Below, in pieces: positions 33,162-43,220 of a DNA stretch of 64,000 nucleotides (the stretch's first letter is position 1; each line of letters opens with the position of its first letter). This stretch comes from Micractinium sp. NFX-FRZ. Its lineage: Eukaryota; Chlorophyta; Trebouxiophyceae; Chlorellales; Chlorellaceae. The notes under the pieces were generated by a model. The model did not search any database, was not told the DNA's origin, and saw only the letters and a program-made list of their open reading frames with translations. Position numbers and translations under genes: made by a program. The stretch lies in the NCBI GenBank assembly GCA_029339195.1, contig JAPTJF010000239.1, positions 1 through 64,000 of the forward strand. The letters run 5' to 3'.

Positions 33162-34745
33162 GCGGCTCAGCCCGCCCGCCTGCCTGCCGGGCCTCTGGTC
33201 CAGGCCATCCTGCCTCTGCAGCCAAGGCGCACTGTGTGTCCACCTGGTGCCAGCTGTCGGGCTCTGGAGCCTGCTGTACTGCAGCGCTGGGAAATGAATT
33301 CTCTGTTGCCTGCCTGCTTGCTCGCTTGCTTGCTTGCTTGCTCGCTCGCTCTTGGTCCCCCCTTTCTGAACCGTTTCGTTTTGTTAGCTCGCCGGGCCCT
33401 CCCTCCTCCTTGGGCCACCACACCCTGAGGAAGGCTCTCCCGGAGTCTCACACTGGGCTTCTTAGGGCTCCCGCCTGCATTAACCTCACTCACCCAATTA
33501 CCGCACCCCCCTCCCCCCCCCGCATCCCTCCTTTTTGATCGCGCATCTTTTTCCCCTCTGCTTGGGTCCGAAGGGCGGCCAGGGGTCGTGCGACTGGCGT
33601 GGGCAGCCCTCTGCGTCGCGCACCGCGTGCGTTTTTCCCCCCGGCTTTCTCGCCGCCGCCGTGGCGCGCGCCCACGTTTTTGCTCTGCTGTGCGGTGCCT
33701 CCCCTTGCGCCCCTGCCGGCCCCTGCGCCCCCAACCCTCCCATACTTCGGTCTCAGTGGATGGCCGGGTACGCCGCTCCTCTTACCCCCCCTCCCATTCG
33801 TGCATTGCTTCCCAGGACCCCCCCTGGCAGGCAGCGTGCAGCACAGCACAGCACGCCTGTGCTGCCCCTTGGGCTGGGGCATCAAATCCCACCCCACTCC
33901 CCCGTCGTTATGCTGCGCCGTGCGCCCTCCCCTGCTGCCCGCCTCTAGCTCGCACTACCCTGCACACACACCACACACACTTCCGTCCTTCTCTTTGGTT
34001 TGGTTTGCTGCCAGCACTGTTAAAGTCCCCCCTGCATTCGTCTGTCGACGTACCCCACACACACACTTCCCCTTTGTTGTGCCTTCTTCTGAGTGCTTGA
34101 CGTTTCCATTCGCTCTTCGACTTGCAACAAACCAGAACGTGCGGCCACAATGGGCAGCGGGAAGGGCTGGTGGAGAGCACTCAGCACTGGCCAGCACGCG
34201 GCAAGGTTGGTGGTAGTGCGGGCAGCCTGTGCAATTGGAGGGGAAGCAAGCCAGCAAGGGGGACAATCAGCTGTCAGAAGCAGTGTAAGCGTGCAGAGGT
34301 GACGAGGATTGCCATATGGACATGAACAGCTGCGTCATTTTGAGGGCCAGAAGGGGAGGTGTACGGCGAGGGGACCGTGAGCGGCGGCTGGCTTGCAGAG
34401 CACGCGCGTCATGGCGGCACAGCACAGCAGGCCTGCAGGCTGGCTTGCCACAGTCTCACGCCGCAGCGCCATCGCACATCCTGTCACATATAACATCTAG
34501 CAGCGCTACTCCCCAGCCACTCCACTGGTGCGCCACGCACCTGCAGTTCCAGTCGGGCGCCCACCACCTGGCAGCGTCTCCTTCTGATATCCCGCTTCTC
34601 TGAAGATTTTAGCATAACGAGCGCAGCGAACGGCACTGTCCGCCGCAGCGCTGCTGCTGCATTCCCTGCAGCCGGCGCCTCGTTGGGGGGCCAGCCGAGG
34701 GCAGCCGCTGAGCTGCTGTTCAGTCAGGCATGCGGAGCTAGCGCA
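33162..34745. other. Intergenic region, E2F 3' UTR and LOV-HK promoter
   Basis: No supported gene. It holds a (GCTT)n/(GCTC)n tract at about 33318-33350. A TGTAA at 34284-34288 is far from the E2F stop. Pyrimidine-rich to about 34130, then purine-rich. Confidence 0.5.
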
Positions 34746-37700
34746 ATGGCGACGCAAGGCGCTCCAAACGGAGGGCCTGCCGGCAGCGGCGGCTCTGCCG
34801 CCGGCGACCCAGCGGCTGCCCTCTTGGGGGACGTTCTCGCAAAGCTCAGCGTCAGCACCAGCGGTGGCCTGACTGTCCCACCGCCGCCTACATTTCAGTA
34901 CGTGCCCGAGAGCATTGAGCAGGTGGGTGCCCGCTTGCTACGGCTGGGCGGTTTACTGTGCTCCTCCGCCCCCGATGGTCCGCAGCCTCAGGCACCGCTG
35001 GCAGCTGCGCAAGCAGCCGGCCCGCTGAGGTCGTTTGCTGCCCACATGTGCTGCTGCGCTCATTGCGCTGCTGAGCTCGCAAATCGACTCGGTCTGCTCC
35101 CTGGTTTGACTGAACATCTGCTCGGCTGGCCCGTTGCCTGTCGCGGCTGTGCTGCCCGCCGCCCGCGCGCTGCCCTTCCATCCTGTGCTGCCACCGCCGC
35201 CGCCGCCGCCCTCCACCCCCGCTGCGCATGCTGTGCTGCTGCACCATCCCCGTGCATGCACCCTCTGACCGTCCCTGCCCACCTGCCTGCCCACCTGCCC
35301 ATCTCCCCTGCCCCTTGAGGCATCGCTCGCCTGCCTGCCCAGCACTGATCACCTCCCCCGCTTCCCCCTCCCCTGCCCGCCTGCCCGGCTGAGCAGGTGA
35401 GCAGCATGAAGGAGCTTCAAGAGCGGGTGGCTGAGCTGGAGCAGGCCCTGAAGCGGGAGCAGGACCGCAGCAAGCTGTTGCAGTCTGACCTGGCGCGCCT
35501 GCGGCAGCAGCACTCTTGGGGCCTCGCCGGCAGCGGCAGCAGCGGCGGCAGCTCGCCGCACCACCGCGGCCCCGCCCGCCTGGGGTCGCTGGACAGCACG
35601 GGAGCCGCGCCTGCAGACGCCTCGCCCTTTGCCGCCGGGCAGCTGCCGCTGGGGGCGCCCGCACAGGCGCCCGGCGACGGCGACGCCCCTGCCTCCGCCG
35701 CCGGCACAGCCTCCGTTGCCGCCGCCGCTGCCCACATGCCGCGTGTGCTCAGCCTGAGCAGCATCCCCAGCGGGCCAGCACCCACAGCGGGCGCCACGTC
35801 AGGAGACACCGTGGTGGTGAGCCGCTCAGCCCTGGAGCTTCTGTACTTGAAAGAAAGGGCCATGGATGCAGCCAAGGAGGGCATCGTGATTGCAGACTGC
35901 TCCCTGCCCGACATGCCGCTCATCTACGCCAACGAGGGCTTCTCCCGCATGACGGGGTATGACCGGTCAACCGTGCTGGGCCGCAACTGCAGGTGGGTGC
36001 TGGGCGGGGGCATGTGCTTGTGGCGTGCGGGGCAGGTGCAGAATGGGTGCTGAGGGGACACTTGGCTGGCAGGCATGGGGCACGGCCGCTCAGGCGTGCG
36101 CCGGGGCGCAACCGCCGGTGGGTGCCGGGTGCGCAGAAGAGGTGTGGTGGGGTGTGGGGCGGGCAATGCACCGCTTGTGGTGGGGCTCCGCCCGCCTCCA
36201 GGCCTGAAAACCTTGAAGGCTGGATGACAACAAGGGGCGCGGCCTCCTTGCACCCAAATTCTCTGCTGCTGCCAATCTGGCTGGGTTTTCCCAACACCCC
36301 CCGGCCAGCTCCTGCAACCCACACTCCCATGCAAATGAGGCGACATTGTTGACCCCCCAGCCTCCTGCTGCCCTGCCGCCCCGCAGGTTCCTGCAAGACC
36401 CACCGCCCGGCTGCTCCAACCCTGACTCTGAGGCAAACCAGGCGGCGGTGAAGGAGCTGCGGGCAGCCATCAATGCAGGCATGCCCTGCGTGGTGCAGCT
36501 GATGGTGGGTGGGCTGGGGGCACCCGCGTGCTGCTTCTGCCTGCCGCCGCTGCCTGTCTGCTGATGGTGGGTGGGCTGGGAGCACGCTTGCTGCCGCTGT
36601 TTGCCGCCGCTGCCTGTCTGCTGATGCTGGGTGGGCTGGGAGCACGCTTGCTGCCGCTGCCTGCTGCTGCCCTGCCGCTTCTTGTTGTCGCTGCCGACAG
36701 GTGCGCTGCCTCGGGGCCGCCGCCGTTGGCGATGCCTTTGCCAGCTCAGTCCACTGACCTGCCCGCTGTCCCTCCCCTCCCTCCGCTCCTCTTTTCGAGC
36801 GCAGAACTACAAGCGCAGCGGCGACCCGTTTGTCAACTACCTCTCCCTCAACCCCGTGTACGACGAGTGTGGCAAGCTGACGCACTACGTGGGGGTGCAG
36901 GTGGGCACGCTGTGCACGCTGTGTGTTGTGCTGCATGCTGTGCTGCATGCTGTGCTGGGGTGGTGCATGGGGAGTGAGTTTGCCTGGCAAGTGCATGCAT
37001 GCACGCGCAAGGGTGCTGCTGGGGGGTGGGCGCGTTTGGGTGGCTAATTTACATCAACCAGCTTGCACGCCTTTCCTCGCCCGTCCCCTCATTACGCAAC
37101 CTCCTGATATTCCCTCACCCTCCCCTCTGCACTCAACCTCCTGATGTAACATCAATGCAGAGCGACATCACGGAGCTGGTCAACCACCGCAAGGCTGAGC
37201 TGGCAGCCAAGCACGCGGCGCTGCAGGCGGCGGCAGCCACCGAGGCCAAGAGCCAGTTCCTGGCGCGCATGTCCCACGAGATCAGGACCCCCCTGAACGG
37301 GATGATTGCGGTGGGGCAGCTGCTGGCGGACACACCTCTGAGCCCGGCACAGGTGGGGTGTGGGGTGAGGGTGGGCGGGCAGGGGGCCGGGCAAGGTGGG
37401 GTAGGAAGAAGGGAGGGAGTTGGACGGGCCGTGGGGCAGCTGCTGGCCCAGCATGGCGCAGGTGCGTGCTGCGGGACAGGAGAGCGGCGGGATTGAGGGC
37501 CAGGGACAGGGCAGGGCGGGCGATGCCTCCTGCAGCCTTGGCCGCAAATCACCTGCCCCTCTCGCATGCTACACATGTCTTCGTTGCTGCGCCACCCGGC
37601 CTTGCCCTTCTGCAGTGGGACCTGGTCAACACCGTCCGCTGCTCTGGCAACGAGATGCTGCCTGCCCTGACCATCCCATCACTCACCTGCCCTGTCCCGT

Positions 37701-39294
37701 GCCCTGTCCTGCCTTCTTTCCCCCGCAGTGGGACCTGGTCAACACGATTCGCTGCTCCGGCGAGACGCTGCTCACCTTGATCACCGACATCCTGGACTTT
37801 TCTCGCATCGAGGCCAATAAGATGGTGGGCACAGAAGAATGCAACACCACTGGAATGCTACACTGGTTGGCCGGGGGAGAGTGCCAGGGGCTGAAGGGGG
37901 CTGCGGCGGTGTGCATGTTCACAGTCGTCATGGATTCGACTCGAGGCCAACAAGATGGTGGGCACAGAAGAATGCAACAACACTGGGAATGCAACACTGG
38001 TTGGCCGGGGGAGAGCGCCAGCAGCTTGTAGGGTTCTCCGGCAGTGTGCAGCATGATGAACACAGGAGTCCTGGACATGTGTTGAGGCCCACGGGATGGT
38101 GAGGGCAAGTCACCCTGGGGGATATAAGTGCAAGCATGAGGGCTGGGTGCACGCGGCTGCCTTGGCACATGTTGACACACCTGCGTATTTTCCCCTTACT
38201 TTCCACTCTGTCCTCTGTCTGCAGGTGCTCAGCAGCGCCGACTTCCGGCTGCAGACGGTGATTGAGGCAGCCATGGAGATTGCGGGGCTGCACGCCGCGC
38301 AGAAGCGGCTGCAGGTGGCGTACAACATTGCAGACTCGGGTGAGAGCGGGGGGCCCGCCAGATGAGTGCTTGCTTGTTTGTGTTTACAGTCCGTTTGTCC
38401 GCAATGAAACTTGCGATACAGATGCATGCTGCTGATGATGTCAGCAGGTTGCTGGGGTGGGCGGGGCCCTGCTGCTGTGGGGCGTGGTTACAGCGGCCTG
38501 CGCCAGGTGCGCGTTTGCCGGACGGGCTGCCTGTCAGACCTTCTGCCCGGCTCCCGGACCCACCTCGAGCCATGTCCTGTTTCTCCACCTCGCTCGTGCC
38601 ATCTCCCTCGTGTCCGCTCATGTCCCTGTGCGCTCCCCCACCTTCTGTGCCCTCACCCGCACACGCGCTGCCCTCCCTCGTGCCTGCAGTGCCCCCTATC
38701 GTGGTGGGCGACGCGCAGCGGCTGCAGCAGATCCTGCTCAACATGTGAGGCCGCCGCCCGCGTGCATGCTCCCGCTTCTCTGCTTGCCTCCTGGCCGTCC
38801 TGCGTGACTCCTGCCTCTGCACATGCTAAGCTCAACATGTGAGAGAGACACATTTGACTGCAGGCAGCAGGGGTACTTGGTCCTTTGGTGCAGGGAGTTG
38901 AGCCGCCTGGCTTGCATGCTCCTGCTTGGGTCTCTGCTTGCTCCTCTGCTTGGCTCTTTGGTGCCTCCTGCCCTTCCTGCCTCACCCTGCCTCTCCCTGC
39001 ATCATCCCAAGCTTCTCCTCCAGCATTCCTGCCGCTCCTACAGCTGCCCGCGTGCCCCCTCCCCTCTCACCCTCCTTCCCCCGCTCCCGTTTTGCCCCAC
39101 CCCCGGCCGGCTGCTTCTTGCCCCGTCTGCAGCCTCAACAACGCAGTCAAGTTCACGGAAGTGGGGGAGATACTGCTGGAGGTGTGGGCACACGATGAGG
39201 AGCAGGGGGAGGAGGAGGGGGATCGGGCAGCAGGCCAGCAGCAGGCGGGTGCGGCAGCCCCGCAGGCGCAGCTGCCAGCAAGCGCCGCCGCCCC

Positions 39295-39325
<31 letters not shown>

Positions 39326-42300
39326 GCGGCGGCAGGCATGCAGCAGCAAGAGGGGGGCGGGTGCATGGCGTCGGCTCGCAGCATGCTGCTGCAGTTTAGC
39401 GTTCGGGACACCGGCATCGGCATCAGTGCTGACAACATTGGACGCCTGTTCCAGTCCTTCTCGCAGGTAGTTGCCGGGTGGGCAGCCCAGGGGCGGGTGT
39501 GTGGAGAGGGCGGAGGGCTGGACGCAGGTCTCTGCTGCTCTTTGCCTGCTCGAAGCATGCTGCGCGTGCCGTGCTCATGCTGTGCCTAACTTCCATCCTT
39601 CATCCTTCGTCTTTGCACCCATCCATTCCCTTCAATCCCTTCATTCATGCACCCCACCACACCAAGCAAGCATCTCTCCCGACCTCCCCCCCGCCCGACA
39701 GGTGGACGCCTCCCCCACGCGCCGCCACGGCGGCAGCGGGCTGGGCCTGGCCATCTGCCAGCGCCTCTGCCAGGCCATGGGTGGCCGCATGTGGGCCGAA
39801 TCCGGGGGGCCCGGTGAGGGCAGCCTGTTCCGGTGGAGCATCCGTGTGCGGCTGCCCGAGCCCTGCCACAGCGGGCACGGCAGCGGCAGCGCGCAGCGCA
39901 CGCCGTGCAGCAGCGGGCGGTGCAGCATGGAGCAGAGCGGCAGCGCGCGCAACAGCATGGATGCCAAGCTGTTTGGCCTGGGGGCTGGGGCGGGGCTGCT
40001 GCCGGCAGCCTCCACGGCACTCTATGCCCTGTTGGGCCGGCGGGTGCTTTTGGTGGAGCCCTGCCCCATGGTCAGGCACGTGTTGGCGCTGGCGCTGCGC
40101 CGCTGGGGCTGTGCCGTGTGCACGGTGGGCAGCGAAGCAGAGGGCATTGCACGCCTGAAGATGGCGGGTAGCGGCGCCGCCTGCGGAGCGCCGGGCAGCC
40201 CAGTGCAGCCGCCGCAGCCGCCCTCGCCCGGTGGCGAGCAGGTGCCCGTGCCGGCAGCGGCGGCGACGGCCCAGCAGCAGCAGCAGCAGCAGCAGCACGG
40301 AGTAGGGGAGCGCTGGGCGCAGGTCAGGCGGCGGCACATGCGGTTAGAGCATGCGGAGCCGCTGGCAGATTCTGAATTCCAGGTGGGGTGGGGCGGAGGC
40401 CCCCAGGGTGAGAGAGGGTGGAGGCTGTGGGGGCGGTGCGGGTCACGTCTTGTGTGCACGGTTGTGCAGCGCCCCGCTGGCGAGCGCCCCAGTGTCACCG
40501 AGCCGAGCGTGCCAGCGGTTCACAGCTGCCATCTGTCAAGGCCCCCTCGGCATCCTCTGCATGTGCGCCTTGCCGCGGCATGTGCACGCCCATGTCGGCG
40601 TCCCCTCCCCCGCTCCTGTGCCCGCCACCCTCTGATTCCCAGCATACTAAGCACACAGCGCAGGCTGTTGGTCCCTATGACGTATAGCCCTCATGATATA
40701 TTTTCATGGGATTCCTGCTGTGTGCTGACCTGTCCTCTTCTGCCTCACACCCGTGCCTGTCGCAGGCCGCAGGCCCCTATGACGTCGTCATCATGGACAT
40801 GCAGCTGCAGAACCTGCTCCAGGCGCTCATGATGTATGCCCACGCCAGCGAGGCGCAGGTGAGGACAGGGGCAGGGGTGCAGGGCCCAGTGGAACCACAT
40901 GCAGACTGTTGGCATGCCGGCAGGCAAAAGGGGGCAGGCAGGCGCCAAAGGTGGCGGGTCTGCCAGCCACTGTGATTGCCTCTCCGTGGACTGTGGTGCG
41001 CGCCAGCCCACCGGGCGCGGGCCTGGCCAACCCTCGGTCGCCGCCTCGCCGCCACCGGCCTGCACCATCCCGCGCGGCCTCCACTTCAGCCCTTCACTCT
41101 AAGCCCTTTCCCCAATCTGTCACCTGCCTGCCTCTTCCCCCCGCCCTGCCGCTGATGCAGCGTGTGCTGTTCATGGGTTGGCCCGGGGAGAGCCAGCCGG
41201 AGGAGCGAGCAGGGTCCAGCGTGTTTGGAGAGGGGGAGGGCAGCGTCAGCGCGTACGGCGGCAGCGAAGCCGGCGGCGGCGGGCTGGGCAGCATGCACAG
41301 CAGCAGCCTGGCCTTGCTGCCGCCGCCGCCCCTGGGCGCCGGCGCCGGGCTGGCTGCACAGCCGCCTCGCCTGCTGACTGAGCGCCTGGCGGCGCAGGTG
41401 CAGGCGCCAGGTCAGCGCCAGCTGGGCTACGTCGTGGTCACCCGCCCCCTGCGCCAAGGCCGCCTGCGCCTGGCGCTAGAGGAGGTGCTCACTATGCAGC
41501 TAGATGCCAGCACTGCGGGGCCCGCGGAGGGCAGCAGCAGCAGCGCGCGGGCGCAAGCGGGCTCGCACGCAGCGGCGCCGGCAGGCGGCGCGCCGCACCC
41601 GGCCCCCGGCGCGCCCGGCGACCCGCTCAACCCAGCTGTGCTGCTGGGGCTGGCGGCGAGCAGCGACAGCGAAGGGGCCGATGTTTCCTCCCTGGGATCG
41701 CGTGCCAGCAGCAGCAGCAACCTGCGCTGCGCTGGCGCCACCTTGGTGCGCGCCACGCCCAGCGCCTCGCACCTGGAGACGGCGGCCGCGGCGGGCAGCA
41801 TCGCCTCGCTGCGCCTGCTGCTGGCGGAGGACAACATGATCAACATGAAGGTGCGCTGCTGCGCATGCTGCGCTGTGCTGCGCTGTGCTGTGCATGCCGT
41901 GCCATGCTCCGATTGCTGCGCCTGCTGCCAATGAGAGAATGCTTGAAGGCGAGCTGGGCTGCGCCGTATGCGTTGCTGTTCAATGCCAAGCTGCGCGCCC
42001 GCATGGCGTGCCGACCTGCGGCTGCATGCCGTACCGCACACCCCTGCGCCCCCTCCCCTCGGCCCCCTGTCCCTTCCCCCTGTCCCATGTCTCATCACCC
42101 CTCTCCCTCTCTGCCCCTCTTCCCCCTCTTCTCCAGGTGGCCCTGGGCATCCTGCGCCGCATGGGGTGCACCAATGTGGTGACAGCAGAGGATGGGGAGG
42201 CGGCGGTGCAGGCGCTGCATGCGGCCGGCGGGCCGGACGCCTTTGACGTCATTCTTATGGACCTCCACATGCCCAAGAAGGTGAGGGGCCACTTCAGGGA

Positions 42301-43220
42301 CAGGAAGAGGGTGGGGTGGGGCTGTGGGCTGCAGATGCCCAGGAAGGTGGAAGGGCACTGGCAGCAGGAAGAGGGTGGTGTGCGGCTGAGGGCAGCTTGG
42401 TGCGTGCATGTGATGCACGTGCGCATGCAGAACTGGTGCCCTTGTTGGGAAGCGGATGAAGAAGCAGCGCCCGCTCCCCTGCCATCAGGCACGCCGCTTG
42501 TCCGCTTGCTGCCGCCTTGGAGACCTGCGTCTCTGCTGCGTCGCTACTGTCCTCCAGTGCAGGGCGACATGGCTTTCTTCCGTAGCTGTGTTCGAAGCCA
42601 ATGCCTCATATCTGCTCTGCTCTTCCTCCCCGTACATCTCTACTGCTGCAGGGCGGCATGGAGGCTGTGCGTGACATCCGCCGCACCTGGGCCCGCTACA
42701 ACACCAAGATCATCGCGGTCACAGCGGACGCGTTTGAGGACACGCGCGACAACTGCATCGCGGTGAGTGTGCCTCCTCACCTCCCTGCGTTGATTGTGAG
42801 GGGTGGGGGATGTTAGGGGAAATGCGGTTAGGGACACTTGCAGTAACTGCAGAGCGGTGAGTGTGCCTCCTCATCTCCCTGAGGCGACTGCGTGGGGCAA
42901 AGAAGTGGGGCAAAGAAGTACGGCAAGGGCAGACGCGTCGGAAGGCTTCCACGACAAGTGCATCGTGGTGTGTGCAAGGAGGGCATGCAGCAGGGCGGCA
43001 CGGCAGGCACGGCTGCCAGTGACCACTCCTGCCGCACCCGCCCTACCCACGTGCCATGTGCCGCTGCTGTGACCGCCTCACCGCCCGTCTCTTGGCCCCC
43101 CCCCCCCTCTCGCAGAATGGGTTCGACGGCTGGCTGGCCAAGCCCTTTAGGGTTGAGGAGTTTGCACGGGTGATGGCGGTATGCCGCAGCGGCGGCGCCC
43201 TCACGCCCAAGCGGCCCTGA
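34746..43220 (+). CDS. LOV-domain hybrid histidine kinase with pseudo-receiver and receiver
   Basis: Fifteen exons, 1200 residues, phases consistent: 34746-34922, 35397-35992, 36387-36504, 36805-36900, 37161-37352, 37729-37824, 38225-38339, 38690-38744, 39133-39466, 39702-40382, 40766-40858, 41161-41850, 42137-42280, 42652-42762, 43116-43220. A short coiled coil (residues about 60-90) precedes the LOV domain (about 208-330): GRNCRFLQ with photoactive Cys257, then [20 protein letters not shown] and VGVQSDIT. Kinase motifs: H box [11 protein letters not shown] (His368), N box LNNAVKFT, G1 DTGIGIS, G2 GGSGLGLAI. The first receiver keeps VVIMDMQ but has LLVEP for the acidic pair and VVTRPL for the Lys, so it is degenerate. 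The second is complete: LLLAEDN (Glu1074, Asp1075), LMDLHMP (Asp1123) and LAKPF (Lys1175). It should be a soluble blue-light-gated kinase with internal phosphorelay; output partners are not in the window. An in-frame ATG lies upstream at 34683. Confidence 0.93.
36096..36130 (+). repeat. Decayed copy of the LOV GRNCR exon end and donor
   Basis: GGGGCGCAACCGCCGGTGGG copies the exon 2 end at about 35979-35998 (GGGCCGCAACTGCAGGTGGG). The photoactive Cys codon is lost in the copy. Confidence 0.65.
36497..36655 (+). repeat. Triplicated LOV-HK exon 3 donor junction
   Basis: CTGATGGTGGGTGGGCTGGG (exon 3 end plus donor, 36500) recurs at 36560 and, as CTGATGCTGGGTGGGCTGGG, at 36620. Each is followed by a GCTGCC-rich spacer of about 40 nt; a clear head-to-tail array. 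Confidence 0.85.
37430..38102 (+). repeat. Copies of LOV-HK exon 5 end, exon 6 start and exon 6 end
   Basis: 37430-37475 copies the exon 5 end (GTGGGGCAGCTGCTGGC..CAGGTG). 37611-37676 copies the exon 6 acceptor and start (TGGGACCTGGTCAACACC, original 37725). 37932-38030 closely copies the exon 6 end and about 70 nt of intron (GGCCAACAAGATGGTGGGCA). 38068-38102 is a third, weaker exon 6 end. Confidence 0.85.
38815..38845 (+). repeat. Decayed copy of LOV-HK exon 8 end
   Basis: GCTCAACATGTGAG at about 38829-38842 repeats the exon 8 end and donor at 38736-38749. Confidence 0.6.
40658..40690 (+). repeat. Decayed copy of LOV-HK exon 11 start
   Basis: GCGCAGGCTGTTGGTCCCTATGACGTATAG copies the exon 11 acceptor and start at 40761 (CGCAGGCCGCAGGCCCCTAT, then GACGTCGTC). 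The copy hits TAG after YDV. Confidence 0.75.
42328..42383 (+). repeat. Decayed copy of LOV-HK exon 13 end
   Basis: CAGATGCCCAGGAAGGTGGA and the following GGAAGAGGGTGG copy the exon 13 end and intron start at 42266-42313 (ACATGCCCAAGAAGGTGAGG, GGAAGAGGGTGG). Confidence 0.8.
42724..42990 (+). repeat. Three copies of the LOV-HK exon 14 donor junction
   Basis: The original at 42724-42790 ends GCATCGCG|GTGAGTGTGCC. The second, about 42822-42885, keeps GTGAGTGTGCCTCCTCATCT exactly at the junction. The third, 42929-42980, keeps GCAGACGCGT and ACAAGTGCATCGTGGTGTGT. Confidence 0.85.
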
